64,000 nt of DNA from Haemophilus massiliensis (GCA_000752995.2 LM994636.1:429146-493145); one strand, 5' to 3'; shown: positions 48,254 to 59,618, counted from the first letter of the stretch. The notes: generated from the letters alone by a model not told the origin. A program made the numbers and translations.

Positions 48254-50104
48254 ATGACAGAGACAATTGATATTAACAAATTGCGTAATATCGCAATTAT
48301 CGCTCACGTTGACCACGGTAAAACGACGCTGGTGGATAAACTTCTGCAACAATCCGGTACGTTGGAAGCCAGCCGCACCGACGCCGACGAACGAGTAATG
48401 GATTCCAACGATTTGGAAAAGGAACGCGGAATTACTATTCTCGCGAAAAATACCGCAATCAACTGGAACGAGTATCGTATTAATATCGTAGATACGCCGG
48501 GACATGCGGATTTCGGCGGTGAAGTGGAACGCGTACTTTCCATGGTAGACAGCGTGCTTTTAGTGGTGGATGCCTTTGACGGTCCGATGCCGCAAACCCG
48601 TTTCGTTACGCAAAAAGCCTTTTCGCACGGGTTAAAGCCGATTGTCGTCATCAATAAAGTGGATCGCCCGGGCGCGCGTCCGGATTGGGTGGTGGATCAG
48701 GTTTTTGATCTATTCGTGAATTTGGGAGCCACGGACGAGCAGCTGGATTTCCCGATTATTTACGCGTCTGCGTTAAATGGTGTTGCCGGTTTGGAACACG
48801 AAGCACTGGCGGCGGATATGACGCCGCTGTTTGAAGCCATTGTCAAATATGTCGAACCGCCGAAAGTGGAACTGAATGCACCGTTCCAGATGCAGATTTC
48901 CCAACTGGATTACAACAACTATGTGGGCGTTATCGGAATCGGGCGCATCAAACGCGGCACGGTCAAACCGAATCAGTCGGTGACGATTATTGACAGCGAA
49001 GGTAAAACCCGCAACGGTAAAATCGGTCAGGTGCTGGGACATTTAGGCTTGCAGCGCTATGAAGAAGATTTGGCGCAGGCAGGTGACATTGTCGCGATTA
49101 CCGGGCTGGGCGAGCTGAACATTTCCGATACCGTTTGCGATATTAATAATGTAGAAGCCTTGCCGGCACTAAGCGTAGATGAACCGACGGTTACGATGTT
49201 CTTCTGTGTGAATACCTCACCGTTCTGTGGAAAAGAGGGCAAATTCGTTACTTCCCGTCAGATTCTGGAACGTTTGAATAAAGAATTGGTGCACAATGTG
49301 GCATTGCGCGTGGAAGAAACGCAGAATCCGGACGAATTTCGGGTTTCCGGACGCGGTGAGCTGCATCTTTCCGTATTAATCGAAAACATGCGCCGCGAAG
49401 GCTACGAATTGGCGGTTTCCCGTCCGAAGGTGATTTACAAAGAAGAAAACGGGCGTAAACAGGAACCGTTTGAGCAAGTTACCATTGATATTGAGGAACA
49501 ACATCAGGGTGCGGTAATGGAAGCCCTTGGAATCCGCAAAGGCGAAGTGAAAGACATGATCCCGGACGGCAAAGGGCGCACCCGTTTGGAATATGTTATC
49601 CCAAGCCGCGGTTTAATCGGTTTCCGCAATGAATTTATGACCATGACATCGGGAACCGGGCTGCTTTATTCCACATTCAGCCATTATGACGATGTTAAAG
49701 CGGGCGAAATCGGTCAGCGTAAAAACGGGGTGTTGATTTCCAATGCGACCGGCAAAGCGCTTGCCTACGCGTTATGGGGTTTACAGGAACGTGGTAAGCT
49801 GATGATTGATCACGGCGTAGAAGTGTATGAAGGGCAGATTATCGGTATTCACAGCCGTTCCAACGATTTAACCGTCAACTGTCTGCAAGGCAAAAAGCTG
49901 ACCAATATGCGTGCTTCCGGTAAGGATGATGCGATTCAGCTGACCACGCCGATTAAGTTCTCCCTTGAACAAGCGATAGAATTTATTGATGATGATGAAT
50001 TGGTGGAAGTCACACCGGTTTCGATTCGTATCCGTAAAAAACTCTTAACGGAAATGGATCGCAAACGCGCTAACCGCACTACGACCAGCACCAGTACACA
50101 TTAA
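48254..50104 (+). CDS. typA: Ribosome-associated GTPase TypA/BipA
   Basis: Translational GTPase linked to ribosome assembly and stress or cold growth. 616 residues against 607 in E. coli. G-domain motifs are [26 protein letters not shown] and NKVD. EF-G-like domains III and V and the BipA-specific C-terminal domain (about 480-605) follow. Confidence 0.98.
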   Translation: MTETIDINKLRNIAIIAHVDHGKTTLVDKLLQQSGTLEASRTDADERVMDSNDLEKERGITILAKNTAINWNEYRINIVDTPGHADFGGEVERVLSMVDSVLLVVDAFDGPMPQTRFVTQKAFSHGLKPIVVINKVDRPGARPDWVVDQVFDLFVNLGATDEQLDFPIIYASALNGVAGLEHEALAADMTPLFEAIVKYVEPPKVELNAPFQMQISQLDYNNYVGVIGIGRIKRGTVKPNQSVTIIDSEGKTRNGKIGQVLGHLGLQRYEEDLAQAGDIVAITGLGELNISDTVCDINNVEALPALSVDEPTVTMFFCVNTSPFCGKEGKFVTSRQILERLNKELVHNVALRVEETQNPDEFRVSGRGELHLSVLIENMRREGYELAVSRPKVIYKEENGRKQEPFEQVTIDIEEQHQGAVMEALGIRKGEVKDMIPDGKGRTRLEYVIPSRGLIGFRNEFMTMTSGTGLLYSTFSHYDDVKAGEIGQRKNGVLISNATGKALAYALWGLQERGKLMIDHGVEVYEGQIIGIHSRSNDLTVNCLQGKKLTNMRASGKDDAIQLTTPIKFSLEQAIEFIDDDELVEVTPVSIRIRKKLLTEMDRKRANRTTTSTSTH

Positions 50105-50127
50105 GCGTAAAAACAATGATAAAATCG

Positions 50128-50154
50128 ACCGCACTTTTAAAGTGCGGTTTTTTT
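50128..50154 (+). terminator. Paired uptake-signal terminator after typA
   Basis: ACCGCACTTT and AAAGTGCGGT are separated by one base (so the tip opens into a small loop) and followed by seven T residues. Confidence 0.88.
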
Positions 50155-50280
50155 ATCCGTTGTTTTTCCTGTCGAATATAAAAAAGTTCCGCATTTGAAA
50201 TATCTTTTTCCCGTGCGAACTTTTCTTTTCCCCTTTCGTCTAATCCCGACGTAGTATTCCGTGAATTTATTAGGATTTTT

Positions 50281-51906
50281 ATGTTTCGATTTCCTCGTTT
50301 GCATTTAACCAGTTCAGCGTTAATTGCGCTGACCGCGCTGTATTTTACCTTAGTGTTGAATTACGCCTTTTATAGCAAGGTACTGACACTTCATCCGTTT
50401 GGCGGTAAAGCGGAAGATTATTTTTTATTGACCGTACCGTTCTTTGTTTTCTTTACCCTAAATGCGGTGTTTCAACTGTTGGCATTGCCGCTGCTGCATA
50501 AAATCATTATGCCGCTGTTGCTGATAATCAGTGCCGCCATTGCCTACAGCGAAGTGTTTTTAGACGTTTATTTCAGCACTGATATGCTGGAAAATGTGTT
50601 GCAGACCACGCCGGCGGAAAGCGCGCGCATGGTAACCTGGCAATATCTCTTATGGCTGGCGGTATTCGGCGTGATTCCCGCTTTGCTGTATGTTGCAGTG
50701 AAGGTGGATTATCGTCGCTGGTTTATGGAAATCACCTACCGAATCGGAGCGGTTGTGCTGTCCGCGCTGGTGATTGTGGGCATTGCGAAGTTTTTCTATC
50801 AGGATTACGCCGCGTTCGTACGTAATAACAAACCGGTGGTCAATTTAATCCTGCCGTCGAATTTTATTACCGCCGGCATAAATGAAATCAAACGTCTGCG
50901 TGATGCAAACCGCCCTTATGAACAAATCGGTCTGGATGCGCGGCAGGCAAAACCGGATCCGTATCGCCATTTCACCGTGATTGTCGTCGGTGAAACCACC
51001 CGCGCACAAAACTGGGGATTAAATGGTTATGCGCGCCAGACTACGCCGAAACTGGCTGCGCGCGGTGATGATGTGATTAATTTCAGACAAGTAACCAGTT
51101 GCGGTACAGCCACGGCGGTATCGGTTCCCTGTATGTTCTCTTATTTAAACAAAGATCAGTATAACGGCTCGAAGGCGGAAAAAATGGATAACCTGTTGGA
51201 TGTATTGCAGCGTGCCGGTGTCAATATTTTTTGGCTGGATAACAACAGCGATTGTAAAGGGGTTTGTCTTCGCGTGCCGAATGAAACCGTGAATATGACG
51301 CTGAAAGACTATTGTACCGAAGGTGAATGTTTGGATGAGGTGCTGCTGCGGGATTTTGATAAGATTTTGAATGAAAGCACGAAAGATACGGTGCTGATTT
51401 TGCATACTATCGGCAATCACGGTCCGACGTATTATGAACGCTATACGCCGGAATATCGTCAATTTTTGCCTACTTGTGATACCAACCAAATTCAAAATTG
51501 CAGCAATGAGCAGTTGGTAAATACCTATGATAACGGCATTTTGTATATTGATAACTTCTTAAATACGGTAATCAGCAAGCTGGAACATCGTGACGATTTG
51601 GAAAGTGCGGTCTATTATGTGTCTGATCACGGCGAATCGCTGGGTGAGAACGGTATGTATTTACACGGCACGCCTTACGCTATCGCACCGGAACAGCAAA
51701 CGCGGGTACCGATGATATTCTGGTTTTCCAATACTTGGAAAAAGAATGAAGGCGTTGATTTAAATTGCCTGCGAGAAAGAGCGAAAACACAAACCTTTTC
51801 TCATGATAACCTGTTCAGTACCGTCATCGGCATGATGGATATGAATCTGAAAACCTCGGTTTACCACCCGCAGTTAGACATTCTGGCAAGCTGTAAGCGC
51901 CAGTAA
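50281..51906 (+). CDS. eptA: Lipid A phosphoethanolamine transferase
   Basis: Adds phosphoethanolamine to lipid A in the periplasmic leaflet, which lowers negative charge and confers resistance to polymyxin and host peptides. 541 residues: five N-terminal helices (about 10-180), then a soluble alkaline-phosphatase-like domain. Metal-binding Glu238 is in VGETTRAQN, the catalytic threonine is likely Thr276 in TSCGTATAVSVPCMF, and YVSDHGESLGE provides further zinc ligands. Several cysteines of the disulfide set are present. Regulation is not evident; it has its own upstream region. Confidence 0.94.
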   Translation: MFRFPRLHLTSSALIALTALYFTLVLNYAFYSKVLTLHPFGGKAEDYFLLTVPFFVFFTLNAVFQLLALPLLHKIIMPLLLIISAAIAYSEVFLDVYFSTDMLENVLQTTPAESARMVTWQYLLWLAVFGVIPALLYVAVKVDYRRWFMEITYRIGAVVLSALVIVGIAKFFYQDYAAFVRNNKPVVNLILPSNFITAGINEIKRLRDANRPYEQIGLDARQAKPDPYRHFTVIVVGETTRAQNWGLNGYARQTTPKLAARGDDVINFRQVTSCGTATAVSVPCMFSYLNKDQYNGSKAEKMDNLLDVLQRAGVNIFWLDNNSDCKGVCLRVPNETVNMTLKDYCTEGECLDEVLLRDFDKILNESTKDTVLILHTIGNHGPTYYERYTPEYRQFLPTCDTNQIQNCSNEQLVNTYDNGILYIDNFLNTVISKLEHRDDLESAVYYVSDHGESLGENGMYLHGTPYAIAPEQQTRVPMIFWFSNTWKKNEGVDLNCLRERAKTQTFSHDNLFSTVIGMMDMNLKTSVYHPQLDILASCKRQ

Positions 51907-51913
51907 AATAAAC

Positions 51914-51940
51914 GCGCCGCCGTATTTGTTGCGGCGCATT
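51914..51940 (+). terminator. Hairpin after eptA
   Basis: GCGCCGC and GCGGCGC form a 7-bp GC stem with a 10-base loop followed by ATTTT, between converging eptA and bcp. Confidence 0.65.
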
Positions 51941-51951
51941 TTAAAGTGCGG

Positions 51952-52431
51952 TTATTTTTTTGTTTGTTTTTGTAACAGATAATCCAACACTACCTGATGA
52001 TGATCGGCGGTTTTAAATTTGTCAAAGACGTGTTCGATTTTGCCCTGTTCGTCAATCAAAAAGCTGATGCGGTGAATGCCGTCAAAGGTACGCCCCATAA
52101 ATTTTTTCTCGCCCCATACGCCGAACTGGTCGGCAACCTGATGCTCCGCATCAGAAAGCAGAGTAAAATTCAGCGCTTTTTTCTGTTCAAAAGCGGCTAA
52201 TTTGTTCGGGCTGTCGGGGCTGATGCCTAAAATAACTACGCCTAATTTGTCCAGTTCGCTTTTACTGTCGCGTAGTCCGCAGGCTTGTGTGGTACAGCCC
52301 GGGGTTAGCGCTTTGGGATAGAAATAAACCAAGACTTTTTTGCCCTGAAAATCCGTTAGGCAAACTGAAGTATTGTGCTGGTTCGGTAAACAAAAGTGCG
52401 GTGCGAAATCGCCGACTTTTAAACGGTTCAT
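51952..52431 (-). CDS. bcp: Thioredoxin-dependent thiol peroxidase Bcp
   Basis: Peroxiredoxin Q type that reduces hydroperoxides with thioredoxin, 159 residues. Peroxidatic Cys46 and resolving Cys51 are in TPGCTTQACG. The remainder of the fold (VVILGISPDSPNKLAAF, HRISFLIDEQG) is typical. Divergent from dapA. An uptake core lies near its start (52394). Confidence 0.95.
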   Translation of the reverse strand: MNRLKVGDFAPHFCLPNQHNTSVCLTDFQGKKVLVYFYPKALTPGCTTQACGLRDSKSELDKLGVVILGISPDSPNKLAAFEQKKALNFTLLSDAEHQVADQFGVWGEKKFMGRTFDGIHRISFLIDEQGKIEHVFDKFKTADHHQVVLDYLLQKQTKK

Positions 52432-52570
52432 TTAAAATCTCCTTAAAAAAGTTGTGCCATATCTAAAAAATAGAAAAAATCGCTTGCAAATTATGGCTAT
52501 TTTAGCGATCTTAAAGAAACTTTTTCAAGCAAACTCAGCACGAATAACAAAAATAAATCGGGAGGTTTTT

Positions 52571-53467
52571 ATGGCTGCAAATAACCCTTTATTTTACGGT
52601 AGTATTACCGCGTTGGTCACACCGATGGATAACCACGGCGAAGTGGATTTCGACGCATTGGAAAAACTGGTTGAATATCATGTGGCGGCAGGTACGCACG
52701 GCATCGTTTCGGTCGGCACTACCGGCGAATCTGCCACCTTAAGCATTGAAGAAAATGTGAAAACCATTTTAAAAACTGTCGAATTTGCTGCCGGACGCAT
52801 TCCGGTGATCGCCGGTGCCGGTGCGAATGCAACCAGTGAAGCGATCACCATGACGAAGCTGTTGAACGACAGCGGTGTGGCGGGATGTTTGTCCGTGGTA
52901 CCTTATTATAATAAACCGACACAGGAAGGCATGTACCAGCATTTTAAAGCCATTGCCGAGTGTACTGATTTACCGCAGATTCTTTATAATGTGCCGGGGC
53001 GCACCGGCAGTGATATGCAGCCGGAAACTGTGGGGCGGTTGTCTGAAGTAAAAAATATCGTGGCGATTAAAGAAGCGACCGGCGATGTCAGCCGCGTAGC
53101 GAAAATCAAACAGCTTGCCGGTGAAGATTTTATTGTATTAAGCGGAGACGATGCGACCGGTCTGGAAAGCATGAAAGCCGGTGGCGAAGGGGTGATTTCC
53201 GTTACCAATAATGTGGCGGCGGCGGAGATGGCGAAAATGTGCAATCTTGCGCTGGCAGGTAAATTTGATGAGGCGGAGGCAATCAATCAACGCTTAATGG
53301 CACTGCATAAAAACCTGTTTATTGAATCTAACCCGATTCCGGTGAAGTGGGCATGTTATAAGCTCGGGCTGATTCCGGAACCGGTACTGCGTTTGCCGCT
53401 GACGACTTTAAGTGACGCCGCCCAGCCGAAAGTGATCGAAGCGTTAAACAGCGCCGGTCTGTTATAA
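52571..53467 (+). CDS. dapA: 4-hydroxy-tetrahydrodipicolinate synthase
   Basis: First committed step of lysine and diaminopimelate synthesis: condenses pyruvate with aspartate semialdehyde. The ATG at 52571 has GGGAGG upstream and gives 298 residues. TTGESATL binds pyruvate, Tyr139 lies in [10 protein letters not shown] and the Schiff-base lysine is Lys167 in [10 protein letters not shown]. Co-directional with bamC as in E. coli. Confidence 0.97.
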   Translation: MAANNPLFYGSITALVTPMDNHGEVDFDALEKLVEYHVAAGTHGIVSVGTTGESATLSIEENVKTILKTVEFAAGRIPVIAGAGANATSEAITMTKLLNDSGVAGCLSVVPYYNKPTQEGMYQHFKAIAECTDLPQILYNVPGRTGSDMQPETVGRLSEVKNIVAIKEATGDVSRVAKIKQLAGEDFIVLSGDDATGLESMKAGGEGVISVTNNVAAAEMAKMCNLALAGKFDEAEAINQRLMALHKNLFIESNPIPVKWACYKLGLIPEPVLRLPLTTLSDAAQPKVIEALNSAGLL

Positions 53468-53486
53468 ACCGACTTATGTTATTATC

Positions 53487-53525
53487 TTAGGGTCTGCACG
53501 CATGAGTGTAGGCCCTAAACTTTTT
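53487..53525 (+). terminator. Imperfect terminator between dapA and bamC
   Basis: TTAGGG and CCCTAA bracket an inner CAC / GTG pairing and are followed by a C and five T residues. It probably reduces but need not abolish transcription into bamC. Confidence 0.6.
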
Positions 53526-53607
53526 GTTTCTTTTATTGTCAAACAGTGACGAAAATATCGCGAAAGACGGCGCAATCCGTTTCGACTTGAACCTGAGGAA
53601 TAAATGT

Positions 53608-54612
53608 ATGAAAAAGTGGTTACTTACCGCAACGATTTTAGCGACTTTGACGGCTTGTTCTGCAAGTAACGAGAGTAAGCAGCAGTCAAATGATAATTTT
53701 GAGGAAAAAAGCCGTGAACTGCCTGCCTTTGCACCGCTGGCAAGCGGCGGTGTGAATTTGCCGAAACAGGATCAAACCTATCAGTTGCCGCAGGTGAACA
53801 TTAAACAAGGTCAACGCGTGGATATTCGCCCGCCGACAATGCCGATCGCGATGATTCATAATTCAATTGCTCAATTTGACGGCGAGCGTTCACTGATTGT
53901 TTATCCGCTGGAGAAGCAAAATGTCTATAATTTAAAACAGGTGGAACGCCTGCTGAAAGAACAGGGGATTGCTTATTCGGCGGAAAATAGCCAGATTTTG
54001 ACTGACTGGGCACCGACCGGGCGCGCCGATGAGGTGGGCGATACCCAAATCCGTTATCGCATTGAGCAGGTTGCCACTCGCGATGCGAGCGCTTTGACCG
54101 TTTCCGTGCAGCAAATGAAACGTGACGGCATTATTTTTACGCCGAATGCCACCGATAAGCAACGTTATAGTTCGGATCGCTTGAATCAATTGATCGGCGA
54201 GTTGAATTCGGCATACCGCAAACAGCAGCAAGATTTACATAATGCGGCGCACACACCGGTGCCGTCCGCATTGACGACGGATACCAACGGACGGGTGGCG
54301 TTGGTGCTGGGCGCGGATTTTAATTATGCTTGGGCAAGATTGGGTGAAACATTGTCTCTGCTCGGTTTTGCAACCGAATCGGAAAACGGCGGTCGCGGCT
54401 ATCGCGAATTAAAATACAAGCCGCTGGATGCGCAGGAATGGTTGCGTTTTGGCGTAACACAACCCGATTTAGAAAAAGGTACTTATTCTATGCAGCTCAG
54501 TTCGCTCGGCAAGCAAAGTGCGGTGGTGATTTCTGATGAAGACGGCAAGGCCTTATCCGGCGATCAGGCGCAAGGCGTTTATCAAGCACTGCAGAATATC
54601 TTAGCCAAGTAA
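53608..54612 (+). CDS. bamC: Outer-membrane assembly lipoprotein BamC
   Basis: Lipoprotein of the BAM complex that inserts beta-barrel proteins. The ATG at 53608 has TGAGGAA upstream; the lipobox is LTAC (Cys17, then Ser18, an outer-membrane sorting residue). 334 residues against 344 in E. coli. A flexible N-terminal segment that binds BamD precedes two helix-grip domains (about 90-210 and 225-330). Confidence 0.93.
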   Translation: MKKWLLTATILATLTACSASNESKQQSNDNFEEKSRELPAFAPLASGGVNLPKQDQTYQLPQVNIKQGQRVDIRPPTMPIAMIHNSIAQFDGERSLIVYPLEKQNVYNLKQVERLLKEQGIAYSAENSQILTDWAPTGRADEVGDTQIRYRIEQVATRDASALTVSVQQMKRDGIIFTPNATDKQRYSSDRLNQLIGELNSAYRKQQQDLHNAAHTPVPSALTTDTNGRVALVLGADFNYAWARLGETLSLLGFATESENGGRGYRELKYKPLDAQEWLRFGVTQPDLEKGTYSMQLSSLGKQSAVVISDEDGKALSGDQAQGVYQALQNILAK

Positions 54613-54680
54613 CTCAATCGGCGGCGAACAGCGCGTTTTGCCGCCATCATATCGGCTCATCTCTTGCTAAAATTGTTGCG

Positions 54681-54719
54681 AAAAAATACCGCACTTTAAT
54701 GTAAAGTGCGGTATTTTTT
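54681..54719. terminator. Bidirectional paired uptake-signal terminator, bamC / mglC
   Basis: An 18-bp perfect stem built from opposing uptake signals with 3-base loop ATG and A- and T-runs at its edges. It serves the converging bamC and mgl transcripts. Confidence 0.92.
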
Positions 54720-54764
54720 TGTTATTTTTTAATCGGATAGGGCCCCTTTTGCCAACTGTGGCGA

Positions 54765-55772
54765 TTATTTTTTCTTGGCGTATTTAAGCGAGTCGATCGC
54801 CACTGCCAGAATAATAATGCTACCTTTGATAATGTATTGCCAGTAAGGGTTGACGCCGATGTAGGTTAAACCGTAGTTGATTACAGTGAAAATTAGCACC
54901 CCGGTTACTACTCCGATAATGGTGCCGACACCGCCGGCAAAGGACACGCCACCCACCACGCAGGCTGCGATGGCATCCATTTCATACATAAAACCCAGGT
55001 TATTGGTTGCGCTGCCGATTCGACCGGCTTCCAGCATGCCGCCGAAAGCGTAGAATACGCCAGCTAAGGTGTAGATAACCAACAGATTGCGAACAACATT
55101 GACGCCGGAAACCCGTGCCGCTTCAGGATTGCCGCCGATAGCAAAGATATTTTTGCCGAAGCGGGTTTTGTTCCACAATATCCACATGATAATCGTCGCA
55201 ATCACCGCATAAATGGTGATGTAGGATAACTTAAAGGAACCGAGTCGGAAAAATCCCTGTGCGAAGGTGGAGAAGTTTTCAGTAAAACCGGCGATTGGGG
55301 AGGAACCCACCGCGTCATAGTAAAGCGAGTTGATACCGTACACAATAATCATGGTTCCCATGGTGGCGATAAACGGAGTAACGTTTAACACCGCAATAAC
55401 GAACCCGTTGAGCAGACCGATAGCGGCACCGACCGCACAAACCAGCAGAATAACAAGTGGAATCGGCATTTCCGGTAAATCCGGGAATACGCGGTTCATA
55501 TTTTCCATCGATTGAAGCATGGTCGCCGAAACCACCGCCGCCAACCCGACTTGACGACCGGCGGACAGGTCGGTACCTTGTACCACCAATAAACCGGCAA
55601 TGCCCAACGCAATAATCAGACGAACGGAGGATTGGGTCAGAATATTACTGAAATTCATCAAGTTTAAGAATGTCGGATCCTGCGAGATAATAATTAAAAG
55701 CAGGAGCAGCAATACGAAGTAAATTGCATTTTGTTTAAAAAAGTCCCACGTTTTATTTTGTTTAACAGCCAT
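54765..55772 (-). CDS. mglC: Galactose/methyl-galactoside permease MglC
   Basis: Inner-membrane channel of the high-affinity galactose importer, 335 residues (336 in E. coli), 8-10 hydrophobic helices. GNPEAARVSGVNV is the ATPase-contact loop and ACVVGGVSFAGGVGTIIG is typical of the ribose/galactose permease family. Last gene of mglBAC. Confidence 0.96.
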   Translation of the reverse strand: MAVKQNKTWDFFKQNAIYFVLLLLLLIIISQDPTFLNLMNFSNILTQSSVRLIIALGIAGLLVVQGTDLSAGRQVGLAAVVSATMLQSMENMNRVFPDLPEMPIPLVILLVCAVGAAIGLLNGFVIAVLNVTPFIATMGTMIIVYGINSLYYDAVGSSPIAGFTENFSTFAQGFFRLGSFKLSYITIYAVIATIIMWILWNKTRFGKNIFAIGGNPEAARVSGVNVVRNLLVIYTLAGVFYAFGGMLEAGRIGSATNNLGFMYEMDAIAACVVGGVSFAGGVGTIIGVVTGVLIFTVINYGLTYIGVNPYWQYIIKGSIIILAVAIDSLKYAKKK

Positions 55773-55796
55773 AACAATATTCCTTTTTTACGCTTG

Positions 55797-57317
55797 TTAT
55801 AAATATTTGGCAGCAAGCTGCAAAATCTGTTCCTGCGAAGTTTTCGCCGTTTCCACGATACCAGCGACCTTACCGTTGCTCATCACGAGAATACGGTCGG
55901 TAATGCCCAACAATTCCGGCATTTCGGAAGAAATCATGATAATGCCCTTATCTTTTTGGGCGAGCTGCATGATTAACTGATAAATTTCATATTTTGCGCC
56001 GACATCGATCCCGCGGGTCGGTTCGTCCAGCATCAGAATTTCCGGCTGGGTCAGCAACCAACGACCGATAACCACTTTTTGCTGATTGCCGCCGGACAGC
56101 GAGCCGATAGTTGTTCTGTGAGACGGCGTTTTTACATTCATCGCATCGATCACCCATTGAGTATCGCTTTTCATTTTCTTATTACTGAGCAATCCCCATG
56201 AACTGATATAAGATTTCATGTTAGAAATCAATGAGTTGAATTCAATACTTAGATTGGCGTAAATCCCGGTGGAACGGCGTTCTTCGGTCACCAAAGCAAA
56301 ACCGTTGTTAATGGCTTCAAGTGCGGTGTTATTTTTCACAGTTTTGCCATGTAGCTTGACCGAACCGCCGCTGCGTTCCCGTACGCCGAAAATGGTTTCG
56401 ACGATATCGGTTCGTTTCGCTCCCACCAGACCGGCGATGCCCAAGATTTCGCCCTTACGCAGTTCAAAACTGACATCTTGAATCGACGGCTGATTTTTGG
56501 CGGTCAGATTTTCAACCTGCAAAATCACTTCTTTCGGCGTATTGGTTTTTTCCGGAAAACGCTGGGTTAATTCACGCCCGACCATCATGGCGACGATACT
56601 GTCCATGGTCGAGCCTTTGACCGGTACGGTGTTGATCCATTTACCGTCGCGCAAAATGGTGATTTCATCGCAAATTTTGAAGATTTCGTCCATTTTGTGT
56701 GAGATATAAATAATACCGCAGCCGCGATTTTTGAGCTTGCCGATAATTTTAAACAAATGATCGACTTCTTTTTCCGATAATGAGGAGGTCGGTTCATCCA
56801 TAATTACGATTTTTGCGTTATAGGAGAACGCCTTGGCAATTTCGATCATCTGCATTTGGGAAACCGACAGATTGGCCACTTTTTCTTTCGGATCAATATG
56901 AATGTCCAGCTCGTCGAAAATCGCTTTGGTATCCCGGTACATTTTGGCGTGATCAACAAACGGCCCTTTTAACGGATAACGGCCCAACCACAGATTATCC
57001 ATTACATTACGTTGACGTACCAGATTCAGTTCCTGGTGCACCATGGAAATACCGTTTTCAAGCGCTTCTTTCGATGTTTTAAAATTAACGGGTTGATTTA
57101 AAAATAGAATTTCGCCTTCATCTTTGGCATAAATACCGAATAAGCATTTTAACAATGTGGATTTGCCCGCGCCGTTTTCCCCCATTAGGGCGTGCACCGA
57201 ATGCGAACGGACGGTCAGATTGGCGTGATCCAGCGCTTTAACCCCGGGAAAGGATTTGCTGACGTTCGTCATGGTGAGCAGCACTTCGCTGTCTTGAGTT
57301 TGAGTGTGTACTGTCAT
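55797..57317 (-). CDS. mglA: Galactose/methyl-galactoside ATPase MglA
   Basis: Tandem ATPase of the importer, 506 residues as in E. coli, from the ATG at 57317 with GAGG six bases before it (the reading from 57329 needs GTG). The first ABC half has [12 protein letters not shown] and [13 protein letters not shown]. The second half has a degenerate P-loop and [14 protein letters not shown]. Domain-specific D-loops follow ([23 protein letters not shown]). Confidence 0.96.
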   Translation of the reverse strand: MTVHTQTQDSEVLLTMTNVSKSFPGVKALDHANLTVRSHSVHALMGENGAGKSTLLKCLFGIYAKDEGEILFLNQPVNFKTSKEALENGISMVHQELNLVRQRNVMDNLWLGRYPLKGPFVDHAKMYRDTKAIFDELDIHIDPKEKVANLSVSQMQMIEIAKAFSYNAKIVIMDEPTSSLSEKEVDHLFKIIGKLKNRGCGIIYISHKMDEIFKICDEITILRDGKWINTVPVKGSTMDSIVAMMVGRELTQRFPEKTNTPKEVILQVENLTAKNQPSIQDVSFELRKGEILGIAGLVGAKRTDIVETIFGVRERSGGSVKLHGKTVKNNTALEAINNGFALVTEERRSTGIYANLSIEFNSLISNMKSYISSWGLLSNKKMKSDTQWVIDAMNVKTPSHRTTIGSLSGGNQQKVVIGRWLLTQPEILMLDEPTRGIDVGAKYEIYQLIMQLAQKDKGIIMISSEMPELLGITDRILVMSNGKVAGIVETAKTSQEQILQLAAKYL

Positions 57318-57334
57318 CTCCAACCTCACAGAAA

Positions 57335-57354
57335 AGGGGAGACAAAGCTCCCCT
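57335..57354 (-). repeat. Intercistronic hairpin mglB-mglA
   Basis: AGGGGAG and CTCCCCT form a 7-bp stem with a 6-base loop between the two genes. There is no T-run. It probably keeps mglB message more abundant than mglAC. Confidence 0.65.
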
Positions 57355-57368
57355 GAAGATTACGACTG

Positions 57369-58361
57369 TTATTTTAAAAAGTCAGCTAAATTATCGTTAT
57401 CAATACCAACGTAAGGAATACGCACCACGCGTTCCTGTAAATTCCAGTTAGTGCCTTCGGTCGCTGTTTTGCCGTGTGCCAGATTATCGGACAACTGCAC
57501 GACGGCTTTTGCCTGATTGACACCGTCATTGAGCACAGTACCGGCAATTTCACCTTTCTTAATCAACTGCAACACTTCCGGTAAAGCATCCACACCGAAA
57601 ATCGGTAATTTTTTACCGTGCGCTTTGGTTGCTTCCAGCGCGCCCATTGCCATACCGTCGTTATTGGTGATAATCACTTCGATATCGTTTGCCTTGGAAC
57701 TGGATAACCACGCGTCGGTTTTATCTTTCGCCATCGCCGCATCCCACATACCGGTATCAATAAACAACTGTTCGGTCTGAATGCCTTGTGCGTTTAGCTG
57801 CTCGATCACGTATTTGGTACGCGCTTCCGCATCAGGATGTCCCGGTTCGCCTTTCAATAATACATATTGGATTTTGCCGTCTTTATTTAAATCATACGCA
57901 GGGTTGGCTTTCCAGTGTTTGGCAATCAGGTCACCTTGGATCATACCGGACTCTTTCGGATCAGTCCCCACATAATAGGCATTTTCATAGCTGCCGATGG
58001 CTTTGGCGCCCGGGTCTTTATTAAAGAATACCACCGGGATATTATCAGGTTTGGCTTTATTGATGATAGTTTGCGCAGCCGCCGGGTCAACAAGATTGAT
58101 TGCCAAGGCTTTTACGCCGCGGGAAAGTAATACATCAACTTGGTCATTTTGAATGGATTGCGCATTTTGCGAATCGTTCATCAGTAACTCAACACCTTCA
58201 AGTTGTTTCGCTTCTTTGTCGATTTCTTTACGCATTAATGACATAAAGTTATCGTCATATTTGTAAATGGTTACACCGATACGGGTTGCCGCTTGTGCCG
58301 CAGTGGCGGCAACGCCCAAACCTACCGCTAAAGCGACCGCACTTAATACTGTTTTTTTCAT
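57369..58361 (-). CDS. mglB: Galactose-binding periplasmic protein MglB
   Basis: Binds galactose and glucose in the periplasm for MglAC and can signal to chemotaxis in motile relatives. The ATG at 58361 follows GAGGAGTG and opens a signal peptide (about 1-23 of 330 residues). The calcium loop DLNKDGKIQ and the sugar-binding [11 protein letters not shown] match E. coli MglB closely, and [12 protein letters not shown] and FGVDALPE complete the site. Confidence 0.97.
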   Translation of the reverse strand: MKKTVLSAVALAVGLGVAATAAQAATRIGVTIYKYDDNFMSLMRKEIDKEAKQLEGVELLMNDSQNAQSIQNDQVDVLLSRGVKALAINLVDPAAAQTIINKAKPDNIPVVFFNKDPGAKAIGSYENAYYVGTDPKESGMIQGDLIAKHWKANPAYDLNKDGKIQYVLLKGEPGHPDAEARTKYVIEQLNAQGIQTEQLFIDTGMWDAAMAKDKTDAWLSSSKANDIEVIITNNDGMAMGALEATKAHGKKLPIFGVDALPEVLQLIKKGEIAGTVLNDGVNQAKAVVQLSDNLAHGKTATEGTNWNLQERVVRIPYVGIDNDNLADFLK

Positions 58362-58448
58362 AAAAACACTCCTCGAGTACATTGATGACCAGTTGATTGC
58401 TGTTACTCTGTTAATCTCAGCTGATACCAGAGCAACTTGGATTGAGAG

Positions 58449-58507
58449 AATATAGGAAAAGTGGTCGGAAGACTGTGATCGCTCTCACAATTATGAAAAC
58501 GATTACA
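58449..58507 (-). promoter_or_regulatory. mgl promoter with CRP site and GalS/GalR operator
   Basis: For minus-strand transcription, TATATT (58454-58449) is a -10 box, a perfect CRP site TGTGA-N6-TCACA lies at 58474-58489 near -40, and TGAAAACGATTACA (58494-58507) matches the GalR/GalS consensus TGNAANCGNTTNCA exactly. This predicts cAMP-CRP activation and galactose-responsive repression. Confidence 0.85.
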
Positions 58508-58541
58508 AAATGATATCGAAAAATGTGAGGCGGATCACGAC

Positions 58542-59543
58542 TTAGGCGAAATTAGCGGTGGAAAAACGTCTGACTAAGGTCGGATTAAACTGAATATGTT
58601 CAGGGGTTTTGATGGTGTTATCGACTAAACTTAGCGCTAAATTAGCGGCATAAGTTGCCATTAAATCAATAGGATAGCGAATCGTGGTGAGTTTTGGGAT
58701 CAGATATTTGGCAATCGGCATATCATCAAAACCGATAATGGAAAACTGTTTCGGCACATTGATGTTGTTTTCACTCAAAACGGAAATTGCGCCCGCAGCC
58801 ATACTGTCGTTATAGGCCACTACCGCGGTCAGATCGGAGTTATAGCTAAGCAGATTGATCATTGCTTCCTCTCCGCCTTCAAAATCGGGGCTGCTGTGTG
58901 CGATAGCATGGGCTTTGACCGAAAGCGCATAATGCTTAAGCGCGCTCAAATAGCCTTCAATTCTTTCCGCCTCATCGGTAATTTTATGATTGGAACCGAT
59001 GTAACCGATATTTTTATGTCCCAAACCAATCAGCATTTCGGTGGCGGAAAAGGTGCCTTTTCGGTTATCCAGACTGACACAGCGCTTTTCATAACCCCGT
59101 ACGATGCGGTTGATAATCACCATGCCAGGAATTTTACTCAGATAATCGCGCAATTCATCGTCGCTGAGCGCTTTAGAATGTACCACCAGACAGCTACAAC
59201 GCTTGCGCAGTAGCGTATCAATGGCTTTGCGTTCTTTTTCCGCATTATGATAACCGATGCCGATTAAAATGGTTTTCTGATGTTCTTCGGCGACTTTATC
59301 CACCGCTTTGACCAGAATGGCAAAGAACGGATCGGTCACATCCGTTACCACGACACCGATGGTTTCCGTATTTTGCAAGGCGAGCGCCTGTGCGTTGGCA
59401 TTAGGGCGATAGCCCAGTTTTTCCACCGCGCTTTGCACAGCCAGACGTGCTTTTTTACTGGATGAAGGATGATTATTCAATACCCGGGAAACGGTGGCAA
59501 CCGAAACACCGGCTTGTTCCGCCACATCGCGAATCGTAATCAT
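58542..59543 (-). CDS. galS: LacI-family galactose regulator
   Basis: Repressor of mgl and probably gal genes. 333 residues from the ATG at 59543 (AGGA seven bases before). The helix-turn-helix [21 protein letters not shown] is at about 3-23, the hinge helix at [10 protein letters not shown] near 49-58, and a periplasmic-binding-like domain senses the sugar. It sits between mglB and galT, as GalS/GalR does in this family; GalR and GalS cannot be told apart by sequence here. Confidence 0.93.
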   Translation of the reverse strand: MITIRDVAEQAGVSVATVSRVLNNHPSSSKKARLAVQSAVEKLGYRPNANAQALALQNTETIGVVVTDVTDPFFAILVKAVDKVAEEHQKTILIGIGYHNAEKERKAIDTLLRKRCSCLVVHSKALSDDELRDYLSKIPGMVIINRIVRGYEKRCVSLDNRKGTFSATEMLIGLGHKNIGYIGSNHKITDEAERIEGYLSALKHYALSVKAHAIAHSSPDFEGGEEAMINLLSYNSDLTAVVAYNDSMAAGAISVLSENNINVPKQFSIIGFDDMPIAKYLIPKLTTIRYPIDLMATYAANLALSLVDNTIKTPEHIQFNPTLVRRFSTANFA

Positions 59544-59604
59544 AGCATTTTCCTGCATTTTTATCTTAATCCGAAGCTTATATGATATACAAAATCGCTA
59601 AAAT

Positions 59605-59618
59605 TGAAAGCGGTTACG
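59605..59618. promoter_or_regulatory. Upstream gal operator (OE-like)
   Basis: TGAAAGCGGTTACG matches the GalR/GalS consensus with one change at the last base. It lies 120 bp (centre to centre) from the second operator near galT. Confidence 0.6.

Noticed and set aside
50281-51906. eptA as an acquired mcr-type colistin resistance gene
   Set aside because: No insertion sequence or transfer marks flank it, it contains an uptake signal, and it sits between housekeeping genes; it looks like a resident chromosomal eptA.
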